Below are positions 55,001-62,611 of a stretch of DNA of 64,000 nucleotides, one piece after another. This DNA is from Fodinibius saliphilus (lineage in GTDB: Bacteria; Bacteroidota; Rhodothermia; Balneolales; Balneolaceae): positions 248,001-312,000 of the forward strand of contig NZ_VAWF01000003.1 of NCBI RefSeq assembly GCF_005869845.1, given 5' to 3'. Under the pieces are notes generated by a model that searched no databases, had not been told where the DNA came from, and was given only the letters and a program-made list of their open reading frames with translations. The position numbers were made by a program, and so were the translations under genes. How positions within the stretch are numbered: position 1 is the stretch's first letter; each line of letters begins with the position of its first letter.

Positions 55001-55296
55001 ACTCGGTGCTGCTAATCGATTTTATCAACATCCGGCTGGATGAAGGCGAATCGTTAAAACAGGCAGTAATTGAGGCAGGTGCAGTACGAAGTATGCCCAT
55101 CATCCTTACCGCCGGTACAGTTGTCATTGGTGCTGTAGTGATCCTCTTTGATCCTATATTTCAGGGGTTGGCGATTTCGCTGATGGGAGGGGCTGTGGCT
55201 TCAACGGCTTTGACGCTGGTGATGGTACCGCTGATCTATTTTATGGCACAAAAGAAAGTCAAAGAATTGAAGGGCAGTGAAAATGCTAAGGCGTAA
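52063..55296 (+). CDS. RND efflux transporter, inner-membrane pump
   Basis: 1077 residues with the AcrB/CusA-type topology: TM1 about 17-35, two large periplasmic loops, twelve TM helices. Proton-relay Asp pair in VTGIVVDDSIIVAENMHRHF (about 413-432) and the second-half counterpart MIALAGIMVRNSVLLIDFIN. No methionine-rich metal relay typical of CusA was noticed. Its position in an operon under the sulfur-regulon promoter and next to YeeE, MBL-rhodanese and TauE genes suggests export of a sulfur compound or of something toxic produced with it (inference). Confidence 0.94.
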   Translation: MKTGIAGKIAKAFIDSKLTPLLMLVFLGLGFYGTYLTPREEEPQIDVPMADIFVGYPGASPEEVEKRISVPLEKVLSNIEGVEYVYSTSMPDKAMVSARFFVGEDVERSLVRLYNEIMKNMDRLPEGATMPMVKTRSIDDVPIMTLTLWSKSYSDYELRRVADELALEVKQITDVAQTDIHGGRTRQVAVKLDKNKMASYGIDPMQVAGQIQSANQEMTSGSFDKNDKQYLVDTGDFFKNAEEVRNLVVDVQGGDPIYLKSVAEITDGPEEPVEYVSYGMGYAKAKKSNLEAGESYPAVTLSVAKRSGADAMNIAEQVNKKVEKLDGNLIPNDVQVTTTRNYGKTASAKVLSLLEHLLVAILAVTVVVALAMGWRGGLVVFLSVPVTFALTLFLYYMFGYTLNRITLFALVFVTGIVVDDSIIVAENMHRHFKMRKLPFKQAAIASISEVGNPTILATFTVISAVLPMAFVSGLMGPYMSPMPIGASLAMIFSLIVALVITPWLAYKLLPHVKPEKDEEGKEKEYKLEDTFIYKWYERTMKPLLENVTYRWAFISGVTVLLLASTLLFVFRMVEVKMLPFDNKNEVQLIIDMPEGTTLERTNAVAREVGLSLKDVPEIKDYQIYAGTNAPINFNGLVRHYDLRQGSNIADVQLNLIDKGKRSDQSHAIAKRIRPIVQKVGEKYDANVKVVEVPPGPPVLSTLVAEIYGPDADQRKRIGRKVKEIFENEKGVVDVDWMKEAPQTKYQLDVDTEKAMLSGIPSKQVVQTVTMALRGKSVSRLYSEKEVNDVPIVLKLPKADRSDIEELKQLHMKSAAGQMIPVSDLVTVTEETLEPSIYRKNQRRVMYVTAEVAGAIESPVYAILDTGEKIDGIEMPAGYGLDQIFAGQPFMQEDYTLKWDGEWQITYEVFRDLGIAFAVVLVIIYLLIIGWFQDFKVPIIMMIAIPLSLVGIILGHWMLGAFFTATSMIGMIALAGIMVRNSVLLIDFINIRLDEGESLKQAVIEAGAVRSMPIILTAGTVVIGAVVILFDPIFQGLAISLMGGAVASTALTLVMVPLIYFMAQKKVKELKGSENAKA

Positions 55297-55326
55297 TACA
55301 AATTTCAGATAATAAAAAACAGACCT

Positions 55327-55638
55327 ATGAAATTATTAATCATCCTAAGTGTAGAAGAGTACACCAATGACGTGCGAAAGATTCTCGCACGTCAAAAGGT
55401 GCCTATTTATAGCGAAACAGAAGTTCACGGTTTTAGAACTGAGGCATATCAACCGGACATTACTAACTGGTTTGCTCACGATGAGCATGGGGTGTATTCA
55501 ACGCTCTTCTTTTCTTTTCAAGATGAGGAATCTGTAAAACGAGTACTAGATGAAGTGAAAAGTTATAATGTAGAGAAGGGTGAAGAACAATCTAATCCGC
55601 TTCATGCGTACTCATTAGAAGTGGATAAAGCAGTATAA
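55327..55638 (+). CDS. Small PII-like (DUF3240-type) protein
   Basis: 103 residues: KLLIILSVEEYTNDVRKILA followed by a VHGFR strand, DEHGVYSTLFFSFQDEESVK and a C-terminal strand HAYSLEVDKA. The beta-alpha-beta pattern is that of small PII-like proteins; DUF3240 members with this layout commonly follow RND pump genes in other bacteria. Starts 30 bases after the pump gene. Perhaps a pump modulator. Confidence 0.6.
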   Translation: MKLLIILSVEEYTNDVRKILARQKVPIYSETEVHGFRTEAYQPDITNWFAHDEHGVYSTLFFSFQDEESVKRVLDEVKSYNVEKGEEQSNPLHAYSLEVDKAV

Positions 55639-55674
55639 GTTGAACGAATTTGCTAATTAAAAGATCTTAATAAA

Positions 55675-55932
55675 ATGAGTCAAACGAATAAAAGTTGTAG
55701 CACTATGAGACCGATGGAAAAAGTTATCCGTCGATTGGCAGGTGCATTTGTAACTATCAGTGTACTACTGGGCTATTATGTAAGTCCCTATTGGTTCTTG
55801 TTTACCCTCTTTGTGGGAGTAAATTTATTCCAATCTTCATTTACGAACTGGTGTCTGGCAGAACAGATATTAGCAAAAGTAGGTATTGGCGTAGAAAAAG
55901 AGGCAAATACACAATCAAATACTGTTTCATAA
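55675..55932 (+). CDS. DUF2892 (YgaP-like TM) protein 2
   Basis: 85 residues: MRPMEKVIRRLAGAFVTISV then two TM helices and NWCLAEQILAKVGI. The DUF2892 unit, with a cysteine after the second helix as in YgaP. Its N-terminus has KSCSTM, adding another Cys. Last gene of the pump operon. Confidence 0.82.
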   Translation: MSQTNKSCSTMRPMEKVIRRLAGAFVTISVLLGYYVSPYWFLFTLFVGVNLFQSSFTNWCLAEQILAKVGIGVEKEANTQSNTVS

Positions 55933-56259
55933 ATTTCTAAAAAGGAGCTGGGTTTGAAGGGAAGTTTAAAAAGCACGAGCGTGACGATCACGCTAATCGT
56001 TATAATGCTTCCTACTACCCAGTTGTAGGCCTATAATTATGTAAGCGTTAAGCGTCGAACTTGTGCGATGGCCCTAAAATGAAACAAAAGTAATTAGGAT
56101 AAGTACTGATTCTTCTAAAGTAGGCGGAATACAAATAAAGCTTATTAGTTCGAACACTTGTTTGTGAATACTTGTATTGACAGGATGGCTTCAATGCGCT
56201 ACTTTTGCATACCTTCAAAAAGGTAGAGAAAGTAGAATGTAATTCACAAATAGGTACGC
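55933..56259. other. 327-bp region separating pump operon and sulfur operon
   Basis: No gene. It has a perfect hairpin, AGCGTGA-CGA-TCACGCT (55978-55994), framed by GGAAG...CTTCC, without a T-tract, which may end or attenuate the pump operon, and further on the promoter with box 3. Confidence 0.6.
56170..56205 (+). promoter_or_regulatory. Promoter of the YeeE-MBL operon with box 3
   Basis: ACTTGTATTGACAGG (56170-56184) overlaps -35 TTGACA (56177-56182); a 17-base spacer leads to TACTTT (56200-56205), 55 bases ahead of the first start codon. A further ACTTGT half-site lies 14 bases upstream (56156-56161). Confidence 0.72.
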
Positions 56260-56820
56260 ATGCTGGAATTATTACAACAACCTTGGCCGTGGTATGTGGC
56301 CGGTCCCATGATAGGGTTAATTGTACCAATATTGCTTTTGTTGGGCAGTAAAACCTTTGGAGTATCATCGAATTTACGTCATGTTTGCGCTGCCTGTATG
56401 CCTGGGAAGATCGATTTTTTTCAGTACGATTGGAAAGAAAAAGGACTTTGGAACTTGGTCTTTATTGCCGGAACTGTAATTGGAGGTTTCCTTGCCGGTT
56501 GGGTTTTCAATAACCCTGAGCCTATTGACCTGTCACAGCAAACGGTTAAAGAATTGCAGGTTTTGGGTATTTTAGATTTCAGAGGAATGATGCCAGATGG
56601 CTTATTCAATTGGCAAGCTCTGGCAACTCCTGTTGGGATACTAGTAATGGTCGCAGGTGGTTTTTTGGTAGGGTTTGGTGCCCGCTATGCCGGGGGCTGT
56701 ACCTCAGGCCATGCGATCACCGGAATCTCCAATTTGCAAGTGGCTTCTCTGCTGGCGGTCATAGGCTTTTTTATAGGGGGGCTATTTGTCACACATGTCA
56801 TATTCCCACTAATTCTATAA
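56260..56820 (+). CDS. YeeE/YedE family sulfur transporter subunit
   Basis: 186 residues, about five TM helices, with the sulfur-transport signature GARYAGGCTSGHAITGISNL (about 144-163) and an extra Cys pair in LRHVCAACMPGK. YeeE proteins bring in thiosulfate through Cys residues; this half-size form is of the PmpA-like type and is paired with the DUF6691 half encoded next. Confidence 0.9.
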   Translation: MLELLQQPWPWYVAGPMIGLIVPILLLLGSKTFGVSSNLRHVCAACMPGKIDFFQYDWKEKGLWNLVFIAGTVIGGFLAGWVFNNPEPIDLSQQTVKELQVLGILDFRGMMPDGLFNWQALATPVGILVMVAGGFLVGFGARYAGGCTSGHAITGISNLQVASLLAVIGFFIGGLFVTHVIFPLIL

Positions 56821-56952
56821 GATGATTAGAACAAGAAATTATTAAAAAATCTATTTGGGGGAATACGGGCAGAAAGATTGATCTTTTTCTGTTGATCTAT
56901 AACGATTTTATTTACAAGAATATAGAACAACTTTTAGATACCAATACCCGTT

Positions 56953-57372
56953 ATGAAGAGTTATCTTAAATATTTATTTGCAGGACTTTTCTTTGGTTTT
57001 GCATTAGTAAAGTCTGAAGTGATTTCATGGTTTCGGATACAAGAAATGTTTCGATTCGATGCTTTCCATATGTACGGTATTATTGGTTCAGCTATTATAG
57101 TAGCAATGATTTCAATCCAGATTATCAAAAAAATGGGTTTGAAAGACAGTACAGGAACGCCTATTACCATACCGCCGAAGGATTCGTCACAAATAACGCG
57201 CTATTTGGCAGGCGGCATTTTATTTGGTATCGGCTGGGCGCTGACAGGAGCATGCCCGGGGCCCTTGTTCACTTTGGCAGGTGCAGGTTATGAAATCATG
57301 ATTGTACCCATTGCCAGTGCCCTTTTGGGGACTTGGGCCTATGGTTTACTACGGCCAATGTTGCCCCACTAA
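56953..57372 (+). CDS. DUF6691 (YeeE/YedE-like, PmpB type) membrane protein
   Basis: 139 residues, four TM helices, with FALVKSEVISWFRIQEMFRF near the start and GIGWALTGACPGPLFTLAGA near the end, the second carrying the family's ACPGP Cys. Forms the second half of a split YeeE-type transporter. Begins 132 bases after the first half. Confidence 0.9.
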   Translation: MKSYLKYLFAGLFFGFALVKSEVISWFRIQEMFRFDAFHMYGIIGSAIIVAMISIQIIKKMGLKDSTGTPITIPPKDSSQITRYLAGGILFGIGWALTGACPGPLFTLAGAGYEIMIVPIASALLGTWAYGLLRPMLPH

Positions 57373-57430
57373 TTTGATAAGTAAAAGAAACAGCAATTTT
57401 TAAAGCAGCTATTGTAAACGGAGTCACATT

Positions 57431-58849
57431 ATGTTTTTTAAACAGCTATTTGATAAAAAATTAGCGCAATATTCTTACCTGATCGGATGTCAGGCATCGG
57501 GAGATGCTATTATCGTCGATCCTATGCGCGATATTGATCAATATTATGAATTAGCAGAGAGTGAAGGTCTCAGTATTACTGCTGCTACCGATACACATAT
57601 CCACGCTGATTATGTATCGGGATTGCGGGAGTTCGCTGAAAGAGGAATTAAAGTTTATGCTTCAGATGAAGGAGGCCGAGACTGGAAATATGAATGGTTA
57701 CTAGAAAGTGATTATAACTATGAGCTAATTACCGATGGTGATTCTTTCAGTATTGGTAATATCAGCTTTGATGTGGTTCATACGCCCGGACATACCCCCG
57801 AATCGGTCAGTTTTTTACTGACAGATGGCGCGGCGGCTGATGAGCCGATGGGTATATTGACCGGAGATTTTGTGTTTGTTGGTGATGTCGGGCGACCCGA
57901 TCTGCTGGAAACCGCTGCGGGACAAGAAGGAGCAATGCAGCCTGCAGCTAAGGAATTATATCAATCAGTGGTGCAGTTCAAAAGTTTGCCTGAATACCTT
58001 CAGGTTTGGCCGGCACATGGTTCTGGCAGTGCTTGCGGAAAGGCATTAGGGTCGGTTCCGGAATCAACGGTTGGGTATGAGTTACGGTTTAGTCCCGCCT
58101 TTAATGCAGCAACAACGGAAAGAGAGTTTGTTGATTTTGTATTGGATGGGCAGCCTGAACCACCGCTCTATTTTGGGCGCATGAAGAAGGTGAATAAAGA
58201 AGGTCCTGCCGTGTTGGGCACCCTTCCTAATCCTAAAAGAATGAGTGTTGATGAGATTGTGAATACCGAAGCCCTAATTGTGGATACGCGAGAAGCTGCT
58301 GATTATATGGATGGTCATTTGGCGGGATCATTATTAGCCGTTTTTAATGGAAGTTTTAATACTATTGCAGGGTCTTATGCCGATGCAGAAGAGGATCTCT
58401 ATTTAGTTATTGATGAAGATAACTTGGAAGAGGCTATTCGTGATTTAGTTCGAGTAGGTTTGGATAACATTAAGGGGTATGTAACACCTCAGATGTTGAA
58501 TGACTGGGAGGGCCCACTGACATCCATTGATGTTATTGATTTCGATACTACAGAAGAATATCGAAAAGATGGAAATAGTGTAGTGCTGGATGTTCGGAAA
58601 GCAACAGAATTTGCGGAAGGGCATCTGCCGGATGCGATAAATATTGCGCATACTCGACTTGCTGATAAGCTTGATCAGTTACCCAGAGATAAACAGTTGT
58701 TGGTTCATTGTGCCGCCGGAGGGCGTGCTTCGTATGCGAGTGGCTTGTTAGACAAGGAAGGCTTCGATGTGCAATGGGTTGACGATGATTATGAAAACTG
58801 GGAGCAGAAGTATGCAAAGAATAAAAGCAAAGCTGCTGTACAGAAATAG
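57431..58849 (+). CDS. MBL-fold persulfide dioxygenase-like/rhodanese fusion (CstB-like)
   Basis: 472 residues. Metallo-beta-lactamase domain 1-240 with DTHIHADYVSG (H56, H58, D60; Tyr61 where ETHE1 has His), VHTPGHTPES, LTGDFVFVGDVGRPDL and VWPAHGSGSACGKA: the layout of iron persulfide dioxygenases. Then two rhodanese domains: about 265-355 without an active Cys (VDTREAADYMDGHL), and about 370-460 with the active-site loop HCAAGGRAS (Cys427). Similar domain order to CstB. Predicted to oxidise glutathione- or low-molecular-weight-thiol persulfides and pass sulfane sulfur. Confidence 0.9.
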   Translation: MFFKQLFDKKLAQYSYLIGCQASGDAIIVDPMRDIDQYYELAESEGLSITAATDTHIHADYVSGLREFAERGIKVYASDEGGRDWKYEWLLESDYNYELITDGDSFSIGNISFDVVHTPGHTPESVSFLLTDGAAADEPMGILTGDFVFVGDVGRPDLLETAAGQEGAMQPAAKELYQSVVQFKSLPEYLQVWPAHGSGSACGKALGSVPESTVGYELRFSPAFNAATTEREFVDFVLDGQPEPPLYFGRMKKVNKEGPAVLGTLPNPKRMSVDEIVNTEALIVDTREAADYMDGHLAGSLLAVFNGSFNTIAGSYADAEEDLYLVIDEDNLEEAIRDLVRVGLDNIKGYVTPQMLNDWEGPLTSIDVIDFDTTEEYRKDGNSVVLDVRKATEFAEGHLPDAINIAHTRLADKLDQLPRDKQLLVHCAAGGRASYASGLLDKEGFDVQWVDDDYENWEQKYAKNKSKAAVQK

Positions 58850-58899
58850 TAATCACCAGGGCCGGGCTTATTCCGGTCTATAGAGAAGTAGTAGGCGAT

Positions 58900-59661
58900 A
58901 TGATTTTATCTTGGATTGGAGCATTACTGGTTGGGCTATCTCTGGGGCTGCTGGGTTCTGGTGGTTCAATCTTAACTGTTCCTGTACTTATTTATTTTGC
59001 CGATGAACCTGAAAAAGCAGCTATCGCAGAATCTCTCGGTATTGTCGGGGCAATTAGTTTTGCCGGTTTTATACCCTATGCGTTTAAAAAGCAGGTCCAC
59101 TGGCGAAGTGTTATACTCTTTGGACTGCCGGGAATGGTCGGAACCTATGGCGGTGCTATCATTGCCGGCTATGTAACGGGCACCTTTCAACTGCTGCTTT
59201 TTGCAGCTGTTATGATTATTGCAGCTGTAATGATGTTCAAAGATAACAAGGAGCGGGTGGAGGTTGGTGGAGAGCCAAAGATCACCCATGCTTGGTGGAA
59301 AATAATCTTAGAAGGATTAGCTGTAGGTATTTTAACAGGGTTGGTGGGTGTGGGCGGTGGTTTTCTTATTGTGCCGGCCTTGGTCTTGCTAGGTGGGTTA
59401 CCCATGAGCCTTGCTGTGGGTACCAGCTTGTTGATTATCGCCTTAAAGAGTTTTAGCGGCTTTTATAAATATGTGGAAGTGTTGGCCGAGCTGGATATGT
59501 CAATGAACTGGGAGCTTATTTTTGTGTTTAGCCTAATTGGTGCTGTGGGTAGTCTGATTGGCAAAAAAGTCTCTAACAAGATTTCCAATAAAAACCTTAA
59601 AAAAGGGTTTGCTATATTTCTCATTTTGATGGGCGGTTATATTAGTTATATGAATATTTAG
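58900..59661 (+). CDS. TauE/SafE family sulfite/sulfur anion exporter
   Basis: 253 residues, eight TM helices in two halves: GLSLGLLGSGGSILTVPVLI (first half) and GILTGLVGVGGGFLIVPALV (second half), the duplicated TauE motif. Would export sulfite produced by the dioxygenase. 50 bases after it, same operon. Confidence 0.9.
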   Translation: MILSWIGALLVGLSLGLLGSGGSILTVPVLIYFADEPEKAAIAESLGIVGAISFAGFIPYAFKKQVHWRSVILFGLPGMVGTYGGAIIAGYVTGTFQLLLFAAVMIIAAVMMFKDNKERVEVGGEPKITHAWWKIILEGLAVGILTGLVGVGGGFLIVPALVLLGGLPMSLAVGTSLLIIALKSFSGFYKYVEVLAELDMSMNWELIFVFSLIGAVGSLIGKKVSNKISNKNLKKGFAIFLILMGGYISYMNI

Positions 59662-59716
59662 AGAGTCTTACTTCTAGTACATCACTTTTAATTTATTTCT
59701 AACGATTACAATAAAA

Positions 59717-60103
59717 ATGGATACAGGTTTAGTAGTAATTATTCTTATAGTAACAGCATTTGTTCTTTTTTATCTATCTAAAAGAAATAGGGGCGAGGTG
59801 CTTTCTCCTGATGCTTTTAAAGAGAAATTTAAAAATGGATCCGGTACTGTCATTGATGTGCGAACGGCAGATGAATATAAGCAGGGGCATTTAAAAAAAG
59901 CTGATTATAACTTTGATGTGATGTCTGGTGAGTTTCAACAGCAGCTAAATAAGCTGGATAAAAATGGAACTTACTTTTTATACTGTCGTTCGGGGAGCAG
60001 AAGTGGTAAGGCGGCAAGTTTGATGAACAAAAAAGGTTTTGAAAATGTATATAATATTGGAGGATTCAAGCAATTAGTTTCTGCAGGATTTGATCAGGCG
60101 TAA
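59717..60103 (+). CDS. Membrane-tethered single-domain rhodanese
   Basis: 128 residues: one N-terminal TM (about 4-22), then a rhodanese domain with VIDVRTADEYKQGHLKKADY and active loop YCRSGSRSG (Cys about 95). TM orientation would leave the catalytic domain either cytoplasmic or periplasmic; the N-terminus with few charges before the TM and Lys-Arg after it favours the cytoplasmic side. Paralogous to the next gene. Confidence 0.85.
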   Translation: MDTGLVVIILIVTAFVLFYLSKRNRGEVLSPDAFKEKFKNGSGTVIDVRTADEYKQGHLKKADYNFDVMSGEFQQQLNKLDKNGTYFLYCRSGSRSGKAASLMNKKGFENVYNIGGFKQLVSAGFDQA

Positions 60104-60147
60104 ATATATGGAATAGAAATTTAGCGTTAACCTAATATCGGTAAGTT

Positions 60148-60540
60148 ATGATGAAACGAATACTCTCAATCAGTTTATTGGTAATCATTAGTTCAGTTAT
60201 TTTATTGGCATGCGGTGAACAAAAGGAGAAGAAGCGTCTTGATCCCATTGAATTTCAAAAAGAACTTAATGAGCAGGGGGGAATAGTTATAGACGTCCGA
60301 ACCCAAGAGGAGTATGACGCCGGTCACATTGCAAGAGTCGATTATCAATATGATTATTTGAGCGGAGAGTTAGAGGCTCACCTCGACTCACTTAACAAAG
60401 ATAAAACCTACTATTTATATTGTCGATCAGGCAATAGGAGTGGTAAATCACTTGAGTTGATGAAAAAATATGGTTTCAAGAACGTATATAATGTAGGTGG
60501 GTATCAAGAGCTGGTTGATGCCGGATTTGAAAGTGAGTAG
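60148..60540 (+). CDS. Rhodanese lipoprotein
   Basis: 130 residues with lipoprotein signal (VILLACGEQ), so exported and anchored in a membrane, then a rhodanese domain with VIDVRTQEEYDAGHIARVDY and active loop YCRSGNRSG. It differs from its paralogue mainly in location. An anchored pair on the two sides of the membrane could hand sulfane sulfur across compartments (inference). Confidence 0.85.
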   Translation: MMKRILSISLLVIISSVILLACGEQKEKKRLDPIEFQKELNEQGGIVIDVRTQEEYDAGHIARVDYQYDYLSGELEAHLDSLNKDKTYYLYCRSGNRSGKSLELMKKYGFKNVYNVGGYQELVDAGFESE

Positions 60541-60548
60541 CATCGCCT

Positions 60549-61170
60549 TTAGTTACCGGGCTTTTGTGCTACAATACGGATAATATTTGCCTGTCCCTTG
60601 TGGTGCTCTCCCTCTGAGAGAGATACTTCAAGGGATTGGGCTTTGTTGATATCCAAGGATTCAAAATCTGTTAGCAGTTCTTCTTTAGAGTAAAGCATCT
60701 CAAGGCTATTAGGGCCGCCAGAGTTGTTGCCCAGTTGTTCTTTTGAAAATGCTTCAAGAACTATTTTGCCACCGGGTTTTAGAGCATTGACGTATTTACG
60801 ATGCAGGTTTCGGCGTAATGATTTATGAATATGAGCATAAATGAATGCGATGGCATCAAAGGTATTGGGTTCAAAGGTAAAATCTTGAAAGGTATTTATG
60901 TTGTATCTTATAGTTACATGATGACGTTTGGCAAGTTCTAATGCTTTTTTTCTGGGCTTTGGCACTTACATCAAATGCCGTTACCGACCAGCCTTGTTCA
61001 GCGGCATATACCGCGTTGCGACCTTCTCCTTCAGCAGGCATGAGTAGTTCGCCGGGAGATAGTTTATCCAGCTGTTGCTTGAAAAATGTATTAGGATGCG
61101 TGCCGTACACAAAATGATTCCCTGAATAGCGTTCATTCCAAAATTTTTTAGCTTCTGCTTCCGTTTTCAT
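60549..61170 (-). pseudogene. Frameshifted SAM-dependent methyltransferase (TehB/TPMT-like)
   Basis: Read on the minus strand from ATG 61170: FWNERYSGNHFVYGTHPNTF, then MPAEGEGRNAVYAAEQGWSV (SAM-binding motif I region), TAFDVSAKAQKK; the frame then breaks at a run of seven A (60951-60945) and the natural continuation ALELAKRHHVTIRYN lies in the +1 frame, on to FDAIAFIYAHIHKSLRRNLH and KPGGKIVLEAFSKEQ. One base in the A7 run restores about 206 residues of a thiopurine/tellurite-type class I methyltransferase. Could be a real mutation, a sequencing error, or transcript slippage. Confidence 0.85.
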
Positions 61171-61272
61171 CTTATTGAGTCTCTTAATATAGTGTTGATG
61201 ATGTTTGATGAAATAAAAATTAGTCGTTTCTTATGATGATTAACAGTTTATTTTTGAGTTAAAATTACAGTT

Positions 61273-62109
61273 ATGCAGGCACTTATCGACCTAATGGAAC
61301 AAACCCAGGTTTTGGCTGCTGTCATCGGGCTTGTTATCTTGATGATGCTGGAGCAGGCTCATCCATTTTTTGATTTTTTCAAAGGATCCATCAAAGAAAA
61401 GGGTAAGCATCTGCTAGTCAATATGGCGTTGGGATTAACCAATGCATTGATCATCTCAGTGTTTTTTGTAGGAGCCTGGCTTTGGGCCTCGAACTGGGCT
61501 TACGAACACCAGTTTGGGTTATTGAATTGGTTACAGTTATCGGGCTTTCCTGCTTGGTCTCATACCGTTGGAGCAATTCTTTTGATGGACATATGGATGT
61601 ATTTGTGGCATGTCATTAATCATAAGATCCCTTTCTTTTGGCGTTTTCATCGTGTGCATCATGCCGATGATAAAATGGACGTTACAACAGCCAGCAGATT
61701 TCATACCGGGGAAATTATCTTTTCCTCAGTTCTTCGTATTGGAATAATTTTGGTGATTGGGTTACACCTCTGGGAGCTGCTATTGTATGAGACTCTGATG
61801 TTTGCTGTAGTACAGTTTCACCACGCTGACCTTGCATTGTCCGAAAAAGCAGATAAAGCATTGCGCGCAATAATTGTAACACCTGCCATGCATAAAGTGC
61901 ACCATTCCCGCTGGCAGCCGGAAACCGATTCAAACTATAGTTCATTGTTTTCTTTTTGGGATCGTATAGGAGATACATTTCGACTTCACAATCCGCTTAA
62001 AACATTGCATATTGGGCTTGATGAGTTTGATCGGGATGAGGACAAAAAAATAATGGGATTATTTACAATGCCATTTAGAAAAGGAAATCCTAAACAGGAC
62101 AAAGAGTAA
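61273..62109 (+). CDS. Sterol desaturase / fatty acid hydroxylase family protein
   Basis: 278 residues, about four TM helices and the eight-His di-iron cluster: HVINHKIPFFWRFHRVHHAD (about 117-136), FHHADLA and MHKVHHSR (about 205-212). Membrane di-iron oxygenase acting on a lipid; substrate unknown. A 8-base gap separates it from the following methyltransferase gene, so they may act in sequence. Confidence 0.9.
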   Translation: MQALIDLMEQTQVLAAVIGLVILMMLEQAHPFFDFFKGSIKEKGKHLLVNMALGLTNALIISVFFVGAWLWASNWAYEHQFGLLNWLQLSGFPAWSHTVGAILLMDIWMYLWHVINHKIPFFWRFHRVHHADDKMDVTTASRFHTGEIIFSSVLRIGIILVIGLHLWELLLYETLMFAVVQFHHADLALSEKADKALRAIIVTPAMHKVHHSRWQPETDSNYSSLFSFWDRIGDTFRLHNPLKTLHIGLDEFDRDEDKKIMGLFTMPFRKGNPKQDKE

Positions 62110-62117
62110 ATAAATTA

Positions 62118-62573
62118 ATGAAGCTTAAGATACCACCGGCTATAGTAACAGGTATTTTTGTAGGTTTAATGTGGGGTATCGATTACTTCTTTAATGAGGT
62201 TGGATTCTTGGGGTTGCCATGGCCCAATATTATTGCGGAAGTACTATTGGCTATTGGGGTGCTGTTTGGTGTATTGAGTATCTATCAATTTCACCGTAAC
62301 ACAACTACTATAGATCCCCTAAACTTAGACCAAACGGCCAGTCTTGTGACTGATGGTATCTATCAGCTTTCACGAAATCCGATGTATGTTGCCTTTTTGT
62401 TGCTACTTATCGCCTATAGCTTGGTATTACAGAATATATTGAGCCTTTTTTGCGTACCACTGTTTGTAGTGTATTTGAATCGATATCAGATTGAACCCGA
62501 AGAAGAAGCTTTATTGGAAAAGTTCGGGGATGAATATCGAGAGTACCGACAAGAAGTTCGTCGCTGGATATAG
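62118..62573 (+). CDS. Isoprenylcysteine carboxylmethyltransferase-family protein (ICMT/PEMT-like)
   Basis: 151 residues, four TM helices, with the family ending LVTDGIYQLSRNPMYVAFLL and YQIEPEEEALLEKFGDEYRE YRQ-type tail that binds SAM in membrane methyltransferases. Substrate unknown. Confidence 0.88.
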   Translation: MKLKIPPAIVTGIFVGLMWGIDYFFNEVGFLGLPWPNIIAEVLLAIGVLFGVLSIYQFHRNTTTIDPLNLDQTASLVTDGIYQLSRNPMYVAFLLLLIAYSLVLQNILSLFCVPLFVVYLNRYQIEPEEEALLEKFGDEYREYRQEVRRWI

Positions 62574-62611
62574 GTGTTTTCAGATAGCGTAAAATTCATT
62601 GTTTTCTGGAG

